Positions 52,117 through 60,903 of a DNA stretch of 64,000 nucleotides are shown piece by piece. Position numbers and translations under genes: made by a program. The notes under the pieces are model-generated. The model saw nothing but the letters and a program-made list of their open reading frames with translations. It was not told the origin of the DNA and did no database searches. The stretch is taken from contig NZ_MDEN01000065.1 in NCBI RefSeq assembly GCF_001705435.1, forward strand, positions 1 to 64,000, given 5' to 3'. This stretch comes from Pseudomonas graminis (GTDB lineage Bacteria > Pseudomonadota > Gammaproteobacteria > Pseudomonadales > Pseudomonadaceae). How positions within the stretch are numbered: position 1 is the first letter of the stretch; the number at the start of each line of letters is the position of its first letter.

Positions 52117-52930
52117 GGCTCAGCGCCTCCGTTTCCTTCGGGTTGGAGTGAGTGGGCTGCGACTGGCCAAGGCGGGCGAGCAGGGCAACCTGTTCGCGGG
52201 TCACTTGCAGCAGGTCATCGCCTTGCAGCGGGTATTCAACGGCGCGGGGCAGGTTTACCGGCATGTGCTGGATGAGCTGTTCCCACGCTTGCAGATCGGC
52301 CGGCGCTGGCGGTACGGCGATGAGCTTGCCTGCCCCGTTCCGGGTGATTGCCTTGCAGTGCAGGTACTCGACGTAACGCCCCAGCTGCTGTGCGGCGTCG
52401 CGGGCGGACTGTTCCTGCCAGCGCCAGTTGCCGATGTCGAAGGTCATGCCGATGGGCATTTGCAGCGCGGTGATCTGCGCGAAGAACCGAACGAAGGGCT
52501 CGATGCGGCCGCCTTGCTCGGTCTGATCGTTTTCCACCAGCAAGTGAACGTCAAAGGGTGCAAGACGATCGGCCAGCGCCGCCACGTCGCAGTGCTCGCC
52601 AAAATGCCCCAGCGATACTTTGAGCCAGAACGCACCGCACGCCGTGGCGCGTTCGAGGGTCGGGATGAGTCCGGGGTTCGGCTGACTGTCGCCTTCGAGC
52701 CACAACTCAAGGGGAGCGGAGTACAGGCATTCCAGGCCGTGAGCCGCAATGGCGCGGGCGAGGGCAGGGAGGTCTTGGTCGTCGACGCTGGGGCTGAACA
52801 GCTCTTCCCGCAGCTCGATGCGCGTGACGCCAACGTTGACCAGCAACGGGATGAAACTGGCCTGGCCTTGGCCGCGTACATGATCGGCACCGAAGGCGCC
52901 GAGGCTGATGGCAACGGATGGTAGGGTCAT
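52109..52930 (-). CDS. kguE: Sugar phosphate isomerase/epimerase-like KguE
   Basis: TIM-barrel protein of 273 aa, AP-endonuclease/xylose-isomerase-like family, first gene of the 2-ketogluconate operon. Metal-site regions are IELREELFS near residue 38, HLLVENDQTEQGG near 150 and MTFDIGNWRW near 180. The reaction it performs in the pathway is not settled to my knowledge. The ATG at 52930 follows GAGGA; a PtxS operator lies 13 bp further upstream, so repressor binding would cover the leader. Confidence 0.9.
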   Translation of the reverse strand: MTLPSVAISLGAFGADHVRGQGQASFIPLLVNVGVTRIELREELFSPSVDDQDLPALARAIAAHGLECLYSAPLELWLEGDSQPNPGLIPTLERATACGAFWLKVSLGHFGEHCDVAALADRLAPFDVHLLVENDQTEQGGRIEPFVRFFAQITALQMPIGMTFDIGNWRWQEQSARDAAQQLGRYVEYLHCKAITRNGAGKLIAVPPAPADLQAWEQLIQHMPVNLPRAVEYPLQGDDLLQVTREQVALLARLGQSQPTHSNPKETEALSHV

Positions 52931-52937
52931 TATTATT
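52930..52937 (-). promoter_or_regulatory. Candidate CA motif between kguE ribosome site and ATG
   Basis: On the minus strand GAGGAC is followed by AATAATAA, whose last A is the start codon's A. Placement between ribosome site and start is ideal for translational repression by Hfq/Crc. Confidence 0.5.
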
Positions 52938-52943
52938 GTCCTC

Positions 52944-52957
52944 TGAAACCGGTTACA
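52944..52957. promoter_or_regulatory. PtxS operator upstream of kguE
   Basis: TGAAACCGGTTACA differs at one position from the known PtxS palindrome TGAAACCGGTTTCA. It ends 13 bp from the kguE start codon. Confidence 0.85.
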
Positions 52958-53035
52958 TTTTTGTTCGAACGAGCGAACCGAGTAAAAGTTCGCGTCGGCG
53001 TGCAGGGGTTGACCTGCGGTATCTGTTTGGGTCGG

Positions 53036-54058
53036 TCAGGTCTGTCGTCGGGTCGAGCCGCGGGCGATCAACTGTGCAGGGAAGTCGTACAGCCGCACCG
53101 GCTCCTGGTCGCCACGCAGTCGGTTCAGCAGGCACTCGAAGGCGGTAATGCCCATTTCGTGGGTGGGCTGCGCCAGGGAGGTGATGCCGCTGCCGACGAG
53201 TGGGTACCAGTCCAGCTCGTCGAGGGCGATCAGGCCGATGTCGTTGAACAGGTGGCAGCCCAGCTCATGCAGTTGACGGGTGGTGATCAGGGTAGCGACG
53301 CCGTTGGCAGTGAACAGGGCCTTGGGGCCGGGGCCTTGCTGCGCGAGGAAGTCGCGCAACCGGTCGCGCAGTGGTTCGCCGGTTTCGCAGACCTGGCCAC
53401 GCATGCCGGCGCGCTGAGTGATTTGGTGTTTGAAGGCGTCGACCCGCTCGATCCGCGAACTGGTGCCGTCCTGGGGTTCGGTGACCATGAGTACGTCGCG
53501 GTATCCGGCTTCATGCAGATGATCCAGCGCTTGCCGGACTGCCGCGACGTTGTCGAGGCCGACGAGATCGCTGTGCAGTTCATCGACTTTGCGGTCCACC
53601 AGCACCATCGGCAGTTCGCGGTGCAGTTCGCGCAGTTCGTCGAGGTGATGGCCGAGGGTGTTCACGATCAGGCCTTCGATGTTGTAGGAGCGCAGTGCCG
53701 CGAGGTGCAGGCGTTCCTGTTCGTCGTCGCGGTCGGTGTTGCAGACGACGAGGCTGTAACCGTGTTTGCGGCAGGCGGTCTCGACGCCGTGCATGACGGC
53801 GATGGAGTAGGGGTTGCGGATGTCGGCGACGAGCATGCCGATCAGGCGGGTGCGGCCGCGTTTGAGGCCGCGGGCCATTTGGTTGGGGCGATAGCCGAGG
53901 GTGTCGATGGCCTGTTCGATGCGTTTGGCGATGGCGTCGGACAGCAGTTGGCGGTCATCGCCGATGAAGCGCGAGACGCTGGCCTTGGAGACGCCGGCGA
54001 GGTCGGCGACGTCGTTCATGGTGACGCGGGTGCGCGTCGGGGTGGAAATGATGTTCAC
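53036..54058 (-). CDS. ptxS: LacI-family repressor PtxS
   Basis: Repressor of 340 aa that binds 2-ketogluconate and releases the kgu operon. The N-terminal LacI helix-turn-helix is VTMNDVADLAGVSKASVSRFIG, with the hinge GYRPNQMARGLKRGRTRLIGM. The effector domain has the periplasmic-binding-protein fold. The start is GTG at 54058 after AAGG; the ATG 13 codons later in VTMNDV is possible but would trim the arm before the helix-turn-helix. PtxS operators lie upstream of itself (perfect) and of kguE (one mismatch), so autoregulation plus operon repression is expected. Confidence 0.93.
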   Translation of the reverse strand: MNIISTPTRTRVTMNDVADLAGVSKASVSRFIGDDRQLLSDAIAKRIEQAIDTLGYRPNQMARGLKRGRTRLIGMLVADIRNPYSIAVMHGVETACRKHGYSLVVCNTDRDDEQERLHLAALRSYNIEGLIVNTLGHHLDELRELHRELPMVLVDRKVDELHSDLVGLDNVAAVRQALDHLHEAGYRDVLMVTEPQDGTSSRIERVDAFKHQITQRAGMRGQVCETGEPLRDRLRDFLAQQGPGPKALFTANGVATLITTRQLHELGCHLFNDIGLIALDELDWYPLVGSGITSLAQPTHEMGITAFECLLNRLRGDQEPVRLYDFPAQLIARGSTRRQT

Positions 54059-54112
54059 GGCCTGGACCTTATTGGATTTATCAGCAGGCTTATGGGGAGA
54101 GCTCTTTCGCTC

Positions 54113-54126
54113 TGAAACCGGTTTCA
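54113..54126. promoter_or_regulatory. PtxS operator upstream of ptxS
   Basis: TGAAACCGGTTTCA is a perfect 14-bp copy of the PtxS site, 54 bp upstream of the ptxS start. Confidence 0.92.
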
Positions 54127-54160
54127 GGAGACACCAGATTCGGGGTTGGCGTCAATACGC

Positions 54161-54948
54161 TGTTAAAGGCATCTGCCTAACGGCAGATCGTTTGCCTTCG
54201 GCGACTTACTTTTGAAAAGCACCAAAAGTAAGCAAAAGTGCATGCTCTCGGTTGGGCCCGACTTCGTCGGGTTCCTTCACTCCGGTCTCGCTCCGTGGGC
54301 CCGCGCCAAACGGACATCCATGTCCTGACGGCGCTCTCGCCGCATCCCTGCGGCTCGGCCCACTGCGCGAGACCTCCGTTCAGCCTGCACCCAAGTCGCG
54401 ATTGGCGGTGTCTGGGCATTTTGTGTACGAAGATCAAAAGCACATCAAAAGCAGATCAAGGGCTTCCCGGCTGAAGCCGGTCCTACAGTTGGAGGCGATT
54501 CCACAGGTTGTATGCGGTGCCTTTAGTGGGACCGGCTTTAGCCGGGAATGGACGCAGAGCGTCCTGGGATGCATACCCACGCGGAGCGTGGGCACGTTCA
54601 TTGCGCGAGAGTATGCGGTCCAAACGTAGGACCGGCTTCAGCCGGGAAGCTGTTGATCTTGATCTTCAACCGAGATAGTTCAGGCACCGCATAACGCGAC
54701 TTTGGTGCAGGCTGAACGGAGGTCTCGTGGAGTGGGCCGAGCCGCATGGATGCGGCGAGAGCTGCCCCCCGCCATGGATGGCGGATGGCAGCGGGCCCAC
54801 GGAGCGAGACCGGAGTGAAGGAACCCTGAGGAACGAAGGGCCCAACCGAGAGCAAGCACCCTTGGTTACTTGGGGTGCTTTTCCAAGTAACTCGCCGAAG
54901 GCGAAACCGAGGCCGTTAGGCCGACGCTTTAGATTTTGATCTTGATCT
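54161..54948. repeat. Composite repeat: R5 - REPs - inverted R6
   Basis: The left arm R5 (54161-54462) is a divergent copy with altered but still complementary hairpin arms: cttacttttg/caaaagtaag at 54205-54232 and atctgcc/ggcagat just before. The right arm R6 (54648-54948) is close to R1/R4 (gttacttgg/ccaagtaac at 54865-54891). Between them are REPs at about 54464, 54525 and 54626, a gacgc hairpin (54551-54563) and a cccacgc hairpin (54577-54592). R6 ends exactly at the stop codon of the ABC permease. Open frames in it are not genes. Confidence 0.85.
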
Positions 54949-55826
54949 CAGCCTGTAAAAGCATCCCGCCAGGCCAGGAACCGCCGTTCCAGCATCGCCA
55001 ACACCCCATCGGTCAGCTTGCCCAACACCGCCAACACAATGATCGCCGCCAGCACAATATCGGGCCGTGACGTCTCGCGCCCGTCACTCAGCAAATAACC
55101 CAACCCTTTCGTCGCGGCGATCAATTCCGCCGCCACCAGAAACATCCACGCCAGACTCAACCCCGAACGCAAACCAGTAAACAACCCGGGCAGCGCGGCG
55201 GGCAAAAATACGTGCACGATCATTTGCCGCCGACTGAAGCGATACATCCTCCCCACCTCCACCAGCTTGCGATCAATATTGCGAATGGCCGCAACGCCGT
55301 TCAGGTACACCGGGAAAAACGCCCCAATGGCAATCAACACAATCTTGGAGGTCTCACCAATCCCCAGCCACAACAGCAACAGTGGCACCCAGGCCAGGCT
55401 CGGGATAGAGCGCAGGCCGGCGAACGTCGGCTCCAGATACGCTTCCGCCTCGCGGCTGAGCCCGACCCACGCCGCAAACACCAGCCCCAGCCCCGCGCCG
55501 ATCGCGAACCCCGACAGCACCCGCGTCAGGCTGGCGCCGATGTGTTTCCACAGCGCGCCGTCGGCCAGATCAGTCAGGGTCGTTGCAATCTCGCTGGGGG
55601 CCGGCATCTGGTAGGACTGCACCCAGCCCACCCGTACGGCGACTTCCAGCAAGAGCAAAATAGCCACCGGCACGGCAAGACCCTTCAAGCGGGTCCGCCA
55701 GTTCCCACGGGCTTGCCGCACAACCGGTGGCGCGTCAGATGCCTCGTCCTTCAACGCCTGAGCCCTGGGGCTGACGCTGTTTCCGATACTGCTGCCACTG
55801 GCTTGGCTGCCCCGCGCATTGCTCAT
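54948..55826 (-). CDS. ABC transporter permease, sulfonate/sulfate-ester/nitrate type
   Basis: Inner-membrane permease of 292 aa, SsuC/TauC/AtsB-like (BPD_transp_1). After a Ser/Arg-rich cytoplasmic tail (about 1-45) come about six helices. The EAA-like coupling loop lies near VEVGRMYRFSRRQMIVHVFLPAALPGLFTGLRSGLS. The start overlaps the binding-protein stop by 4 nt. The matching ATP-binding gene expected downstream is absent; the dispersed repeat R6 begins at its stop codon. Transport would need an ATPase from elsewhere. Confidence 0.88.
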   Translation of the reverse strand: MSNARGSQASGSSIGNSVSPRAQALKDEASDAPPVVRQARGNWRTRLKGLAVPVAILLLLEVAVRVGWVQSYQMPAPSEIATTLTDLADGALWKHIGASLTRVLSGFAIGAGLGLVFAAWVGLSREAEAYLEPTFAGLRSIPSLAWVPLLLLWLGIGETSKIVLIAIGAFFPVYLNGVAAIRNIDRKLVEVGRMYRFSRRQMIVHVFLPAALPGLFTGLRSGLSLAWMFLVAAELIAATKGLGYLLSDGRETSRPDIVLAAIIVLAVLGKLTDGVLAMLERRFLAWRDAFTG

Positions 55827-56809
55827 GGCTGGACGTCGATCGCGTTGCCGAAACTAGGGTCGATCAATTGGTCGATGATCTGGTCGACGTTCGTGCCTTT
55901 GCGCACCAACGCTTCGGACACCAGAATCGGCGCGGCGGCCTTCGACGCGGTGACGTCCTTGTCGGTCAGCAGGGGGCTGCCGAGGTCAGTGCGGGTCAAT
56001 TGCAGTTTGGCGACATCCAGCGGCAGGCCTGACTCAGTGGCGAGCAATTGCGCCAGCTCGTCCGGATGTTTCAGCGACCACTCCCGGGCTTTTTCGTACG
56101 CGCCAAGGACGGTTTTGATCGCTTCCGGGTGCTCCTTCGCATAGCGCTCGGTCACGCTGACGACGCCAAAGCTGTTGAAGTCCTTGTTGCGGTACAGCAA
56201 GCGCGAGCCGGCCTGAATTTCGCTTGCCGCCATGTGCGGATCGAGCCCCGCCCAGGCATCGACGTCGCCTTTCTCCAGCGCAATGCGGCCATCCGGGTGC
56301 TGCAGATGCAAGAGTTCGACGTCGTCCTTGGTCAGCTTCGCCTGCTGCAAGGCGCGCAGGGTGAACAGGTAAGGGTCGGTGCCTTTGGTGGCGGCAATTT
56401 TCTTGCCTTTCAGGTCTGCAATGCTCTGCAGCGTCGAGTCCTTGCGCACCACCAGGGCGGTCCATTCGGCGCGGCTGTAGACATAAACCGATTTGATCGG
56501 GCTGCCATTGGCCCGCGCCAGTACCGCTGAAAGACTGGCGGAGGAAGCGAAGTCGACGCCACCGCTGTTGAGGTACTCCAGCGAGCGGTTGCTGCCCTGG
56601 CTGAACACCCAGCTGACGTTGCTCTGTGGCAGCGCCTTTTCCAGCCAGCCAAAATGCTTGAGCACCAGACTGACCGGCGAGTAGTAGGCGTAGTCGAGAT
56701 GCACCTCGGCAGGTGGCGCCTCGGCAGCCTGGGCGTGCGGCAGTAGCGTCAGGGCAAGAGCAACGGCGAGCAGTTTGAAAGAAGTCGGCAGACGGGAAAA
56801 TGGGGTCAT
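55823..56809 (-). CDS. ABC transporter substrate-binding protein (aliphatic sulfonate/sulfate-ester type)
   Basis: Periplasmic binding protein of 328 aa, SsuA/TauA/AtsR-like family. The signal peptide is MTPFSRLPTSFKLLAVALAL to about AQAAEAPPAEV. The mature part has YYSPVSLVLKHFGWLEKALP, NSGGVDFASSASLSAVLARANG and DLKGKKIAATKGTDPYLFTLRAL, the usual order for this family. The ATG at 56809 starts the signal peptide; an upstream frame is open but unrelated. The ligand is not identifiable; sulfur-containing organic anions are likely from family membership. Confidence 0.88.
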   Translation of the reverse strand: MTPFSRLPTSFKLLAVALALTLLPHAQAAEAPPAEVHLDYAYYSPVSLVLKHFGWLEKALPQSNVSWVFSQGSNRSLEYLNSGGVDFASSASLSAVLARANGSPIKSVYVYSRAEWTALVVRKDSTLQSIADLKGKKIAATKGTDPYLFTLRALQQAKLTKDDVELLHLQHPDGRIALEKGDVDAWAGLDPHMAASEIQAGSRLLYRNKDFNSFGVVSVTERYAKEHPEAIKTVLGAYEKAREWSLKHPDELAQLLATESGLPLDVAKLQLTRTDLGSPLLTDKDVTASKAAAPILVSEALVRKGTNVDQIIDQLIDPSFGNAIDVQP

Positions 56810-57289
56810 GGGTAAGTGTCCAATCAAGGGGCGGAAGCTGCGCACGGCTGCTTATGACGACATCAGCAGTCGGAGCGAATCGGTCTGCTTGATTGGAATA
56901 TTGCAGGCTTTGTGCCATTGGCCAGAGGCCGCCGTTTTGCCGTATTTGCGGGGCAGAACAGGGGCAGCGGGGTATCTGAAACAACAGTCTGTTGATCGAC
57001 TGTTGCTGGGCGAACAAAGGTAATTGGCACCTCCGCGGAGGTCGCTGTACTGCTCAGCGCGGTGGTCCGCAGCGGCTACACACCGTTGACTCAAAACAAC
57101 GCCATTTGACCGTTCGGCGATTAATCCGGGAAATCAGGTGGTTGCGTGCAACCTCTTGAGCATTTTCTGATCTGATGGGCATTCGTTATACGGAAACATT
57201 CGCTCGCCATACTGCGCCGAGCCACACGCTGACAAGGACGTTGCATCGGGCGTCACGCCCATCACGAACCATCAGAATTCCATGCCGAT
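56810..57289. promoter_or_regulatory. Divergent gap with a 14-bp perfect palindrome
   Basis: This 480-bp gap lies between the ABC binding protein and the phosphatase-like gene. It holds the perfect palindrome ACCTCCGCGGAGGT (57029-57042) and the inverted repeat ggttgc-gt-gcaacc (57140-57153). No supported gene. Confidence 0.45.
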
Positions 57290-57970
57290 ATGAGCCTTTC
57301 AACGCCTCCTCTGTTGTCCCGCGCAATGCAGCGCATGACCTATTTTCTGTTGCCGACCCTGCTGATCGCGTCCGCCATTTTCTGGTTCGCCGCCGGTAAA
57401 GGCGTGCACGCCGAGTCCAAGAACGGCACTCAGACGCTGGTGTTTCTACGCCACGCCGAGAAGCCCGAAACCGGCCTGGGTCAGCTCAATTGTCAGGGTC
57501 TTAATCGCGCTATCGACCTGTCCACAGTGCTGCCGAACACCTTCGGCAAGGCCGACTTCATCTTCGCGGCGAACCCCAGCCGCCATGTGGAAGAGGGCGA
57601 ACATGATCATTCCTACAGTTACCTTCGCCCGCTCATGACCGTTGGTCCCAGCGCGATCAAGCTGGGCCTGCCGGTGAACATCGACTTCGCTGCCAACGAC
57701 ACCGGTGATCTGGCCGATGAGTTGATGCGCGACAAATACCACGACGCCACTATCTACACGGCTTGGTCCCACGGTTACCTGCCGGAGCTGATCAACAAAG
57801 TCGCCGAGGAGGCATCGGGCGAGAAACTCAAACTGGTCGACGACTGGGTGGCCGAGGACTTCGATTCCGTGCTGGTCCTGACGCTCAAGTGGAACGACGG
57901 CAAAGCCACGCTGCAGTACGAAAACTACAAGCAGAACCTCAACGGCGGCGCAGTGGGCTGCCCGAGCTGA
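57290..57970 (+). CDS. Exported histidine-phosphatase-superfamily-like protein
   Basis: Protein of 226 aa with an N-terminal membrane helix or signal (about residues 18-36, TYFLLPTLLIASAIFWFAAG). The catalytic motif of the histidine phosphatase superfamily is present as VFLRHAEKP (RHA instead of RHG), with a downstream His in YTAWSHGYLPEL as the usual second His. It may be a periplasmic phosphatase or an inactive relative; the RHA form occurs in several uncharacterised members. The start is uncertain: ATG at 57290, 57326 or 57335, none with a strong ribosome site. Confidence 0.7.
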   Translation: MSLSTPPLLSRAMQRMTYFLLPTLLIASAIFWFAAGKGVHAESKNGTQTLVFLRHAEKPETGLGQLNCQGLNRAIDLSTVLPNTFGKADFIFAANPSRHVEEGEHDHSYSYLRPLMTVGPSAIKLGLPVNIDFAANDTGDLADELMRDKYHDATIYTAWSHGYLPELINKVAEEASGEKLKLVDDWVAEDFDSVLVLTLKWNDGKATLQYENYKQNLNGGAVGCPS

Positions 57971-58009
57971 CGGGAATGCATGGGATCCACTCGTAGGACG
58001 CGATCCCTT

Positions 58010-58103
58010 GTGGGACCGGCTTCAGCCGGGAAGAGGCCGGTGTACCCACTCTCAATTCTGCGGTGTGACACCTGACATGTTACCGGCTGAAGCCGGTCCT
58101 ACA
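58010..58103. repeat. REPIN (inverted REP pair) 5
   Basis: Left arm gtgggaccggcttcagccgg, right arm ttaccggctgaagccggtcc, with a spacer (ggtgtacccactctcaattctg) related to the other REPINs. It lies between the phosphatase-like gene and alkA. Confidence 0.85.
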
Positions 58104-58220
58104 GTCGGGGCGCGATCCGGTCCTGGGGTCGACACCGCCTGATGTGTTCGAGCCCAAAAAATTTGTACGCCTTCATCGATTAGGCTAGCGTCAGCCGACC
58201 TGACTGCCGGCGATTCCCCC

Positions 58221-59141
58221 ATGCTTCGACCTCTCCAGCCCCACGCCTCGCGCCTGATCCCCTTCAACCCGCCGTTCGACTGGCAGCGCATGCTCGATTT
58301 CTTTGCGGCGCGGATGACGGCGGGCGTGGAGGCGGTGGTCGATGGGGTGTACATGCGCACGATCGACTTCAAGGGCAGCCAAGGTGCCTTGTCGGTCGCA
58401 CTGGCGCCGGACGGGCAGCAATTGCTGGCGACCGTCCATGGCGAGGTCAGCCAGCACATTGATGAGCTGATCGTGCCGGTTTCGCACATGTTCGATCTGT
58501 ACGCCGAACCGCCCATCATCGACAAGGCCCTCTCGCAAGACCCGTGGCTGGCCTCGCTGGTGCAGCGTCGCCCGGGGCTGCGCGTGCCGGGGGCGTTTTC
58601 CGGGTTCGAGCTGGCGGTGCGCACGATTGTCGGGCAGCAGGTCAGCGTCAAGGGTGCGACGACGATTGTCGGTCGCCTCGTGCAGCGCGCCGGGGTTCAG
58701 GTCCACGATGGGCTGCATGAACAATTGGCCTGGCGCTTCCCGACGCCTGAGGCCTTGGCGCAGGCCAACCTGGACAAGATCGGCATGCCCGGCAAGCGCG
58801 TCGAGACCCTGCAGCGTCTCGCGGCGGCGGTGGCCAGTGGCGAGCTGTCCCTTGACGTTCGTCATGGCGGCATTGGCGATTTACGGCGACAGTTGCTGGC
58901 CATGCCCGGCATCGGCCCTTGGACCGTGGAATACATCGCCATGCGCGCCTGGCGTGACCCGGACGCCTGGCCTGCCGCCGATCTGGTGCTGATGAATCTG
59001 ATGACCCTGCAGGAGCCGACCCTGCTGCGCCTGCCGCAGCACAAGGCGCGGGCCGAAGCCTGGAAACCCTGGCGCGCGTACGCCGCGATTCACATCTGGA
59101 ATTCCGCGGCGGACGCGGCGGGCATGCAGAAGGGCGGCTGA
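58221..59141 (+). CDS. alkA: DNA-3-methyladenine glycosylase II
   Basis: Base-excision repair enzyme of 306 aa that removes alkylated bases. An AlkA N-terminal domain (about 1-110) precedes a helix-hairpin-helix-GPD domain (LAVRTIVGQQVSVKGA, LLAMPGIGPWTVEYIAMRAW). The catalytic Asp is D254 in WPAADLVLMNLM. There is no Ada-type methyl-acceptor domain in front. It is followed in the same direction by ogt, 216 bp later, a common repair pairing. Confidence 0.92.
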   Translation: MLRPLQPHASRLIPFNPPFDWQRMLDFFAARMTAGVEAVVDGVYMRTIDFKGSQGALSVALAPDGQQLLATVHGEVSQHIDELIVPVSHMFDLYAEPPIIDKALSQDPWLASLVQRRPGLRVPGAFSGFELAVRTIVGQQVSVKGATTIVGRLVQRAGVQVHDGLHEQLAWRFPTPEALAQANLDKIGMPGKRVETLQRLAAAVASGELSLDVRHGGIGDLRRQLLAMPGIGPWTVEYIAMRAWRDPDAWPAADLVLMNLMTLQEPTLLRLPQHKARAEAWKPWRAYAAIHIWNSAADAAGMQKGG

Positions 59142-59357
59142 CCTGTGAGTTCGAGCGCAAGAAGCGGGTGGTTCGAACCGGGCGCGCGAGTAGTATGTCG
59201 GCATTCGACCCGGCGCCCGGACGGTCTGGGTCATGCCGCATGATCACGGATCATGTCGGGTCATTGCGGATGACCAAGGCGCACCACGATCCAGTGCGAA
59301 ATCCGCAACACGCGCAATACCGCAAGCCAGGCCACAAGTCAGAGCAGGAGCCAGACG

Positions 59358-59897
59358 ATGATTTTCACCTACCGCTTCATCGATTCCCCGGTCGGTCAGT
59401 TGAAGCTGATCGCCAAGGGCCCGCGTCTGGCCGCCGTGCTCTGGGAAAACGACCGCCCCAACCGCGTGCTGCTCGGGCCGATGAGCGAAGATGCCGGCAG
59501 CGATATCCTTGACCGGACCGAGCGCCAGCTCGGCGAATACTTTGCCGGTCGCCGACAGCGCTTCGACCTTGAGCTCGAATTCCATGGCACCGCATTTCAG
59601 CAGAAAGTCTGGCAGGCCTTGTTGAATATTCCTTTCGGCGAAACCCGCAGTTATCTCGACATTGCCCTGCAGATCGGCAACCCCGCCGCCGTGCGCGCCG
59701 TCGGTGCCGCCAATGGCAAGAACCCGATTTCCATCATCGCCCCGTGCCACCGGGTGATCGGCAGTACCGGCGCGCTCACCGGTTTTGCCGGTGGCCTCGA
59801 CGCCAAGCACCTGCTCCTGACGCATGAGGGGTATCAGCCCGCGTCTCGTGGCAAGGGCATTGCGGCGGCGGCTTCGACTCAGGCGTTACTGTTCTAG
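59358..59897 (+). CDS. ogt: Methylated-DNA--protein-cysteine methyltransferase
   Basis: Suicide repair protein of 179 aa that takes the alkyl group from O6-alkylguanine. The acceptor motif is IIAPCHRVIGS with C130. The helix-turn-helix and arginine-finger region is FQQKVWQALLNIPFGETRSYLDIA. The N-terminal domain (about 1-85) is typical of Ogt. The ATG follows GGAG by 7 nt. Confidence 0.93.
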   Translation: MIFTYRFIDSPVGQLKLIAKGPRLAAVLWENDRPNRVLLGPMSEDAGSDILDRTERQLGEYFAGRRQRFDLELEFHGTAFQQKVWQALLNIPFGETRSYLDIALQIGNPAAVRAVGAANGKNPISIIAPCHRVIGSTGALTGFAGGLDAKHLLLTHEGYQPASRGKGIAAAASTQALLF

Positions 59898-59972
59898 ACT
59901 GGCCCCCCACATACACACACGCACCCCCTGTCAGTAAAAACCCGCACAGAAACCGAATCAATGGAGATGATC

Positions 59973-60776
59973 ATGCCTGGTTCCGCTCAGACGTTTCGCT
60001 CACTGCACCACCAGTCCACCGTTTTGCGCCTGCCCAATGCCTGGGATGCCGGCAGCGCTCGGCTGTTCGAAAGCCTCGGCGCCACCGCCATCGCGACCAC
60101 CAGCGCCGGGGTCGCCTGGGCCCAGGGCTATGCCGATGGCCGTGTGTTTCCGGTGGACATCGCGGTAACCGTCGCGGCCAGCATCGCGCGGCTGATCAAC
60201 GTGCCGCTGTCGGTGGACATGGAAAACGGCTACTCGGACGACCCGCAAACCGTGGCGGAAAACGTCAAGCGGGTGCTGGACGTCGGCGCGATCGGCATCA
60301 ATATCGAGGACGCTTCCGACGCGCCGGCGCTGCTGGCCCGCAAGATCGAGGCGATCAAAAGCATGGCGGCCCGCAACGGGCTGGACGTCTTTATCAATGC
60401 CCGCACCGACGTTTACCTGGCGAGTCTGGTCGCTGAAGAGTTGCGTCTGGAGGAAACACTGAAGCGCGGCCAGCTTTACAGGGAAGCAGGTGCAGACGGC
60501 CTGTTCGTGGCGGCATTGGTGGATGTCGAGCACATCAAGACCGTCGTTGCAGGCATCGACCTCCCCATCAATCTGTTGGCGCGACAGGGGCTGCCCGCCG
60601 CCGACGCGCTGGCGCAGCTGGGCGTGCGCCGTTTGAGCGCCGGGTCCACCATCACGCAGACCTTATGGGGACAGGCCGAGCAACTGGCGCGGGGCTTTCT
60701 GCAGGAAGGGCGATCGGAAGCGGTCACCGAAGGCAGCCTGACCTACCCGCAGATCCAGGCGTTGTTTGAGCGCTAG
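59973..60776 (+). CDS. Isocitrate lyase/PEP mutase family protein
   Basis: TIM-barrel enzyme of 267 aa. Family regions are RLPNAWDAGSARLFESLGA, LSVDMENGYSDDP (metal-site Asp), IGINIEDAS (Glu) and DVFINARTDVYL. The catalytic KKCG loop of isocitrate and methylisocitrate lyases is absent, so it belongs to the PEP mutase/oxaloacetate-hydrolase-like side. Substrate unknown. I prefer ATG at 59973, which follows GGAG; ATGs at 59961 and 59967 are in frame. Confidence 0.85.
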   Translation: MPGSAQTFRSLHHQSTVLRLPNAWDAGSARLFESLGATAIATTSAGVAWAQGYADGRVFPVDIAVTVAASIARLINVPLSVDMENGYSDDPQTVAENVKRVLDVGAIGINIEDASDAPALLARKIEAIKSMAARNGLDVFINARTDVYLASLVAEELRLEETLKRGQLYREAGADGLFVAALVDVEHIKTVVAGIDLPINLLARQGLPAADALAQLGVRRLSAGSTITQTLWGQAEQLARGFLQEGRSEAVTEGSLTYPQIQALFER

Positions 60777-60889
60777 ATAGCACCCATCGCAATAAATGAA
60801 ATAAGGGGTGGCGATTCTGTGGATTCGCCGCTCTGTTACAAAATTGCCAAGGGATCGACAGGAGGCGCTGGTCAGGATTAGTCGAAAAG

Positions 60890-60903
60890 AGTACAAATGT
60901 GCT
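60890..60903. promoter_or_regulatory. LexA2 operator overlapping the lexA2 start
   Basis: AGTAC-AAAT-GTGCT exactly fits the LexA2 motif known from Pseudomonas putida (AGTAC-N4-GTGCT). The ATG at 60897 lies in its spacer and right arm. Repressor binding would block the whole cassette. Confidence 0.85.
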
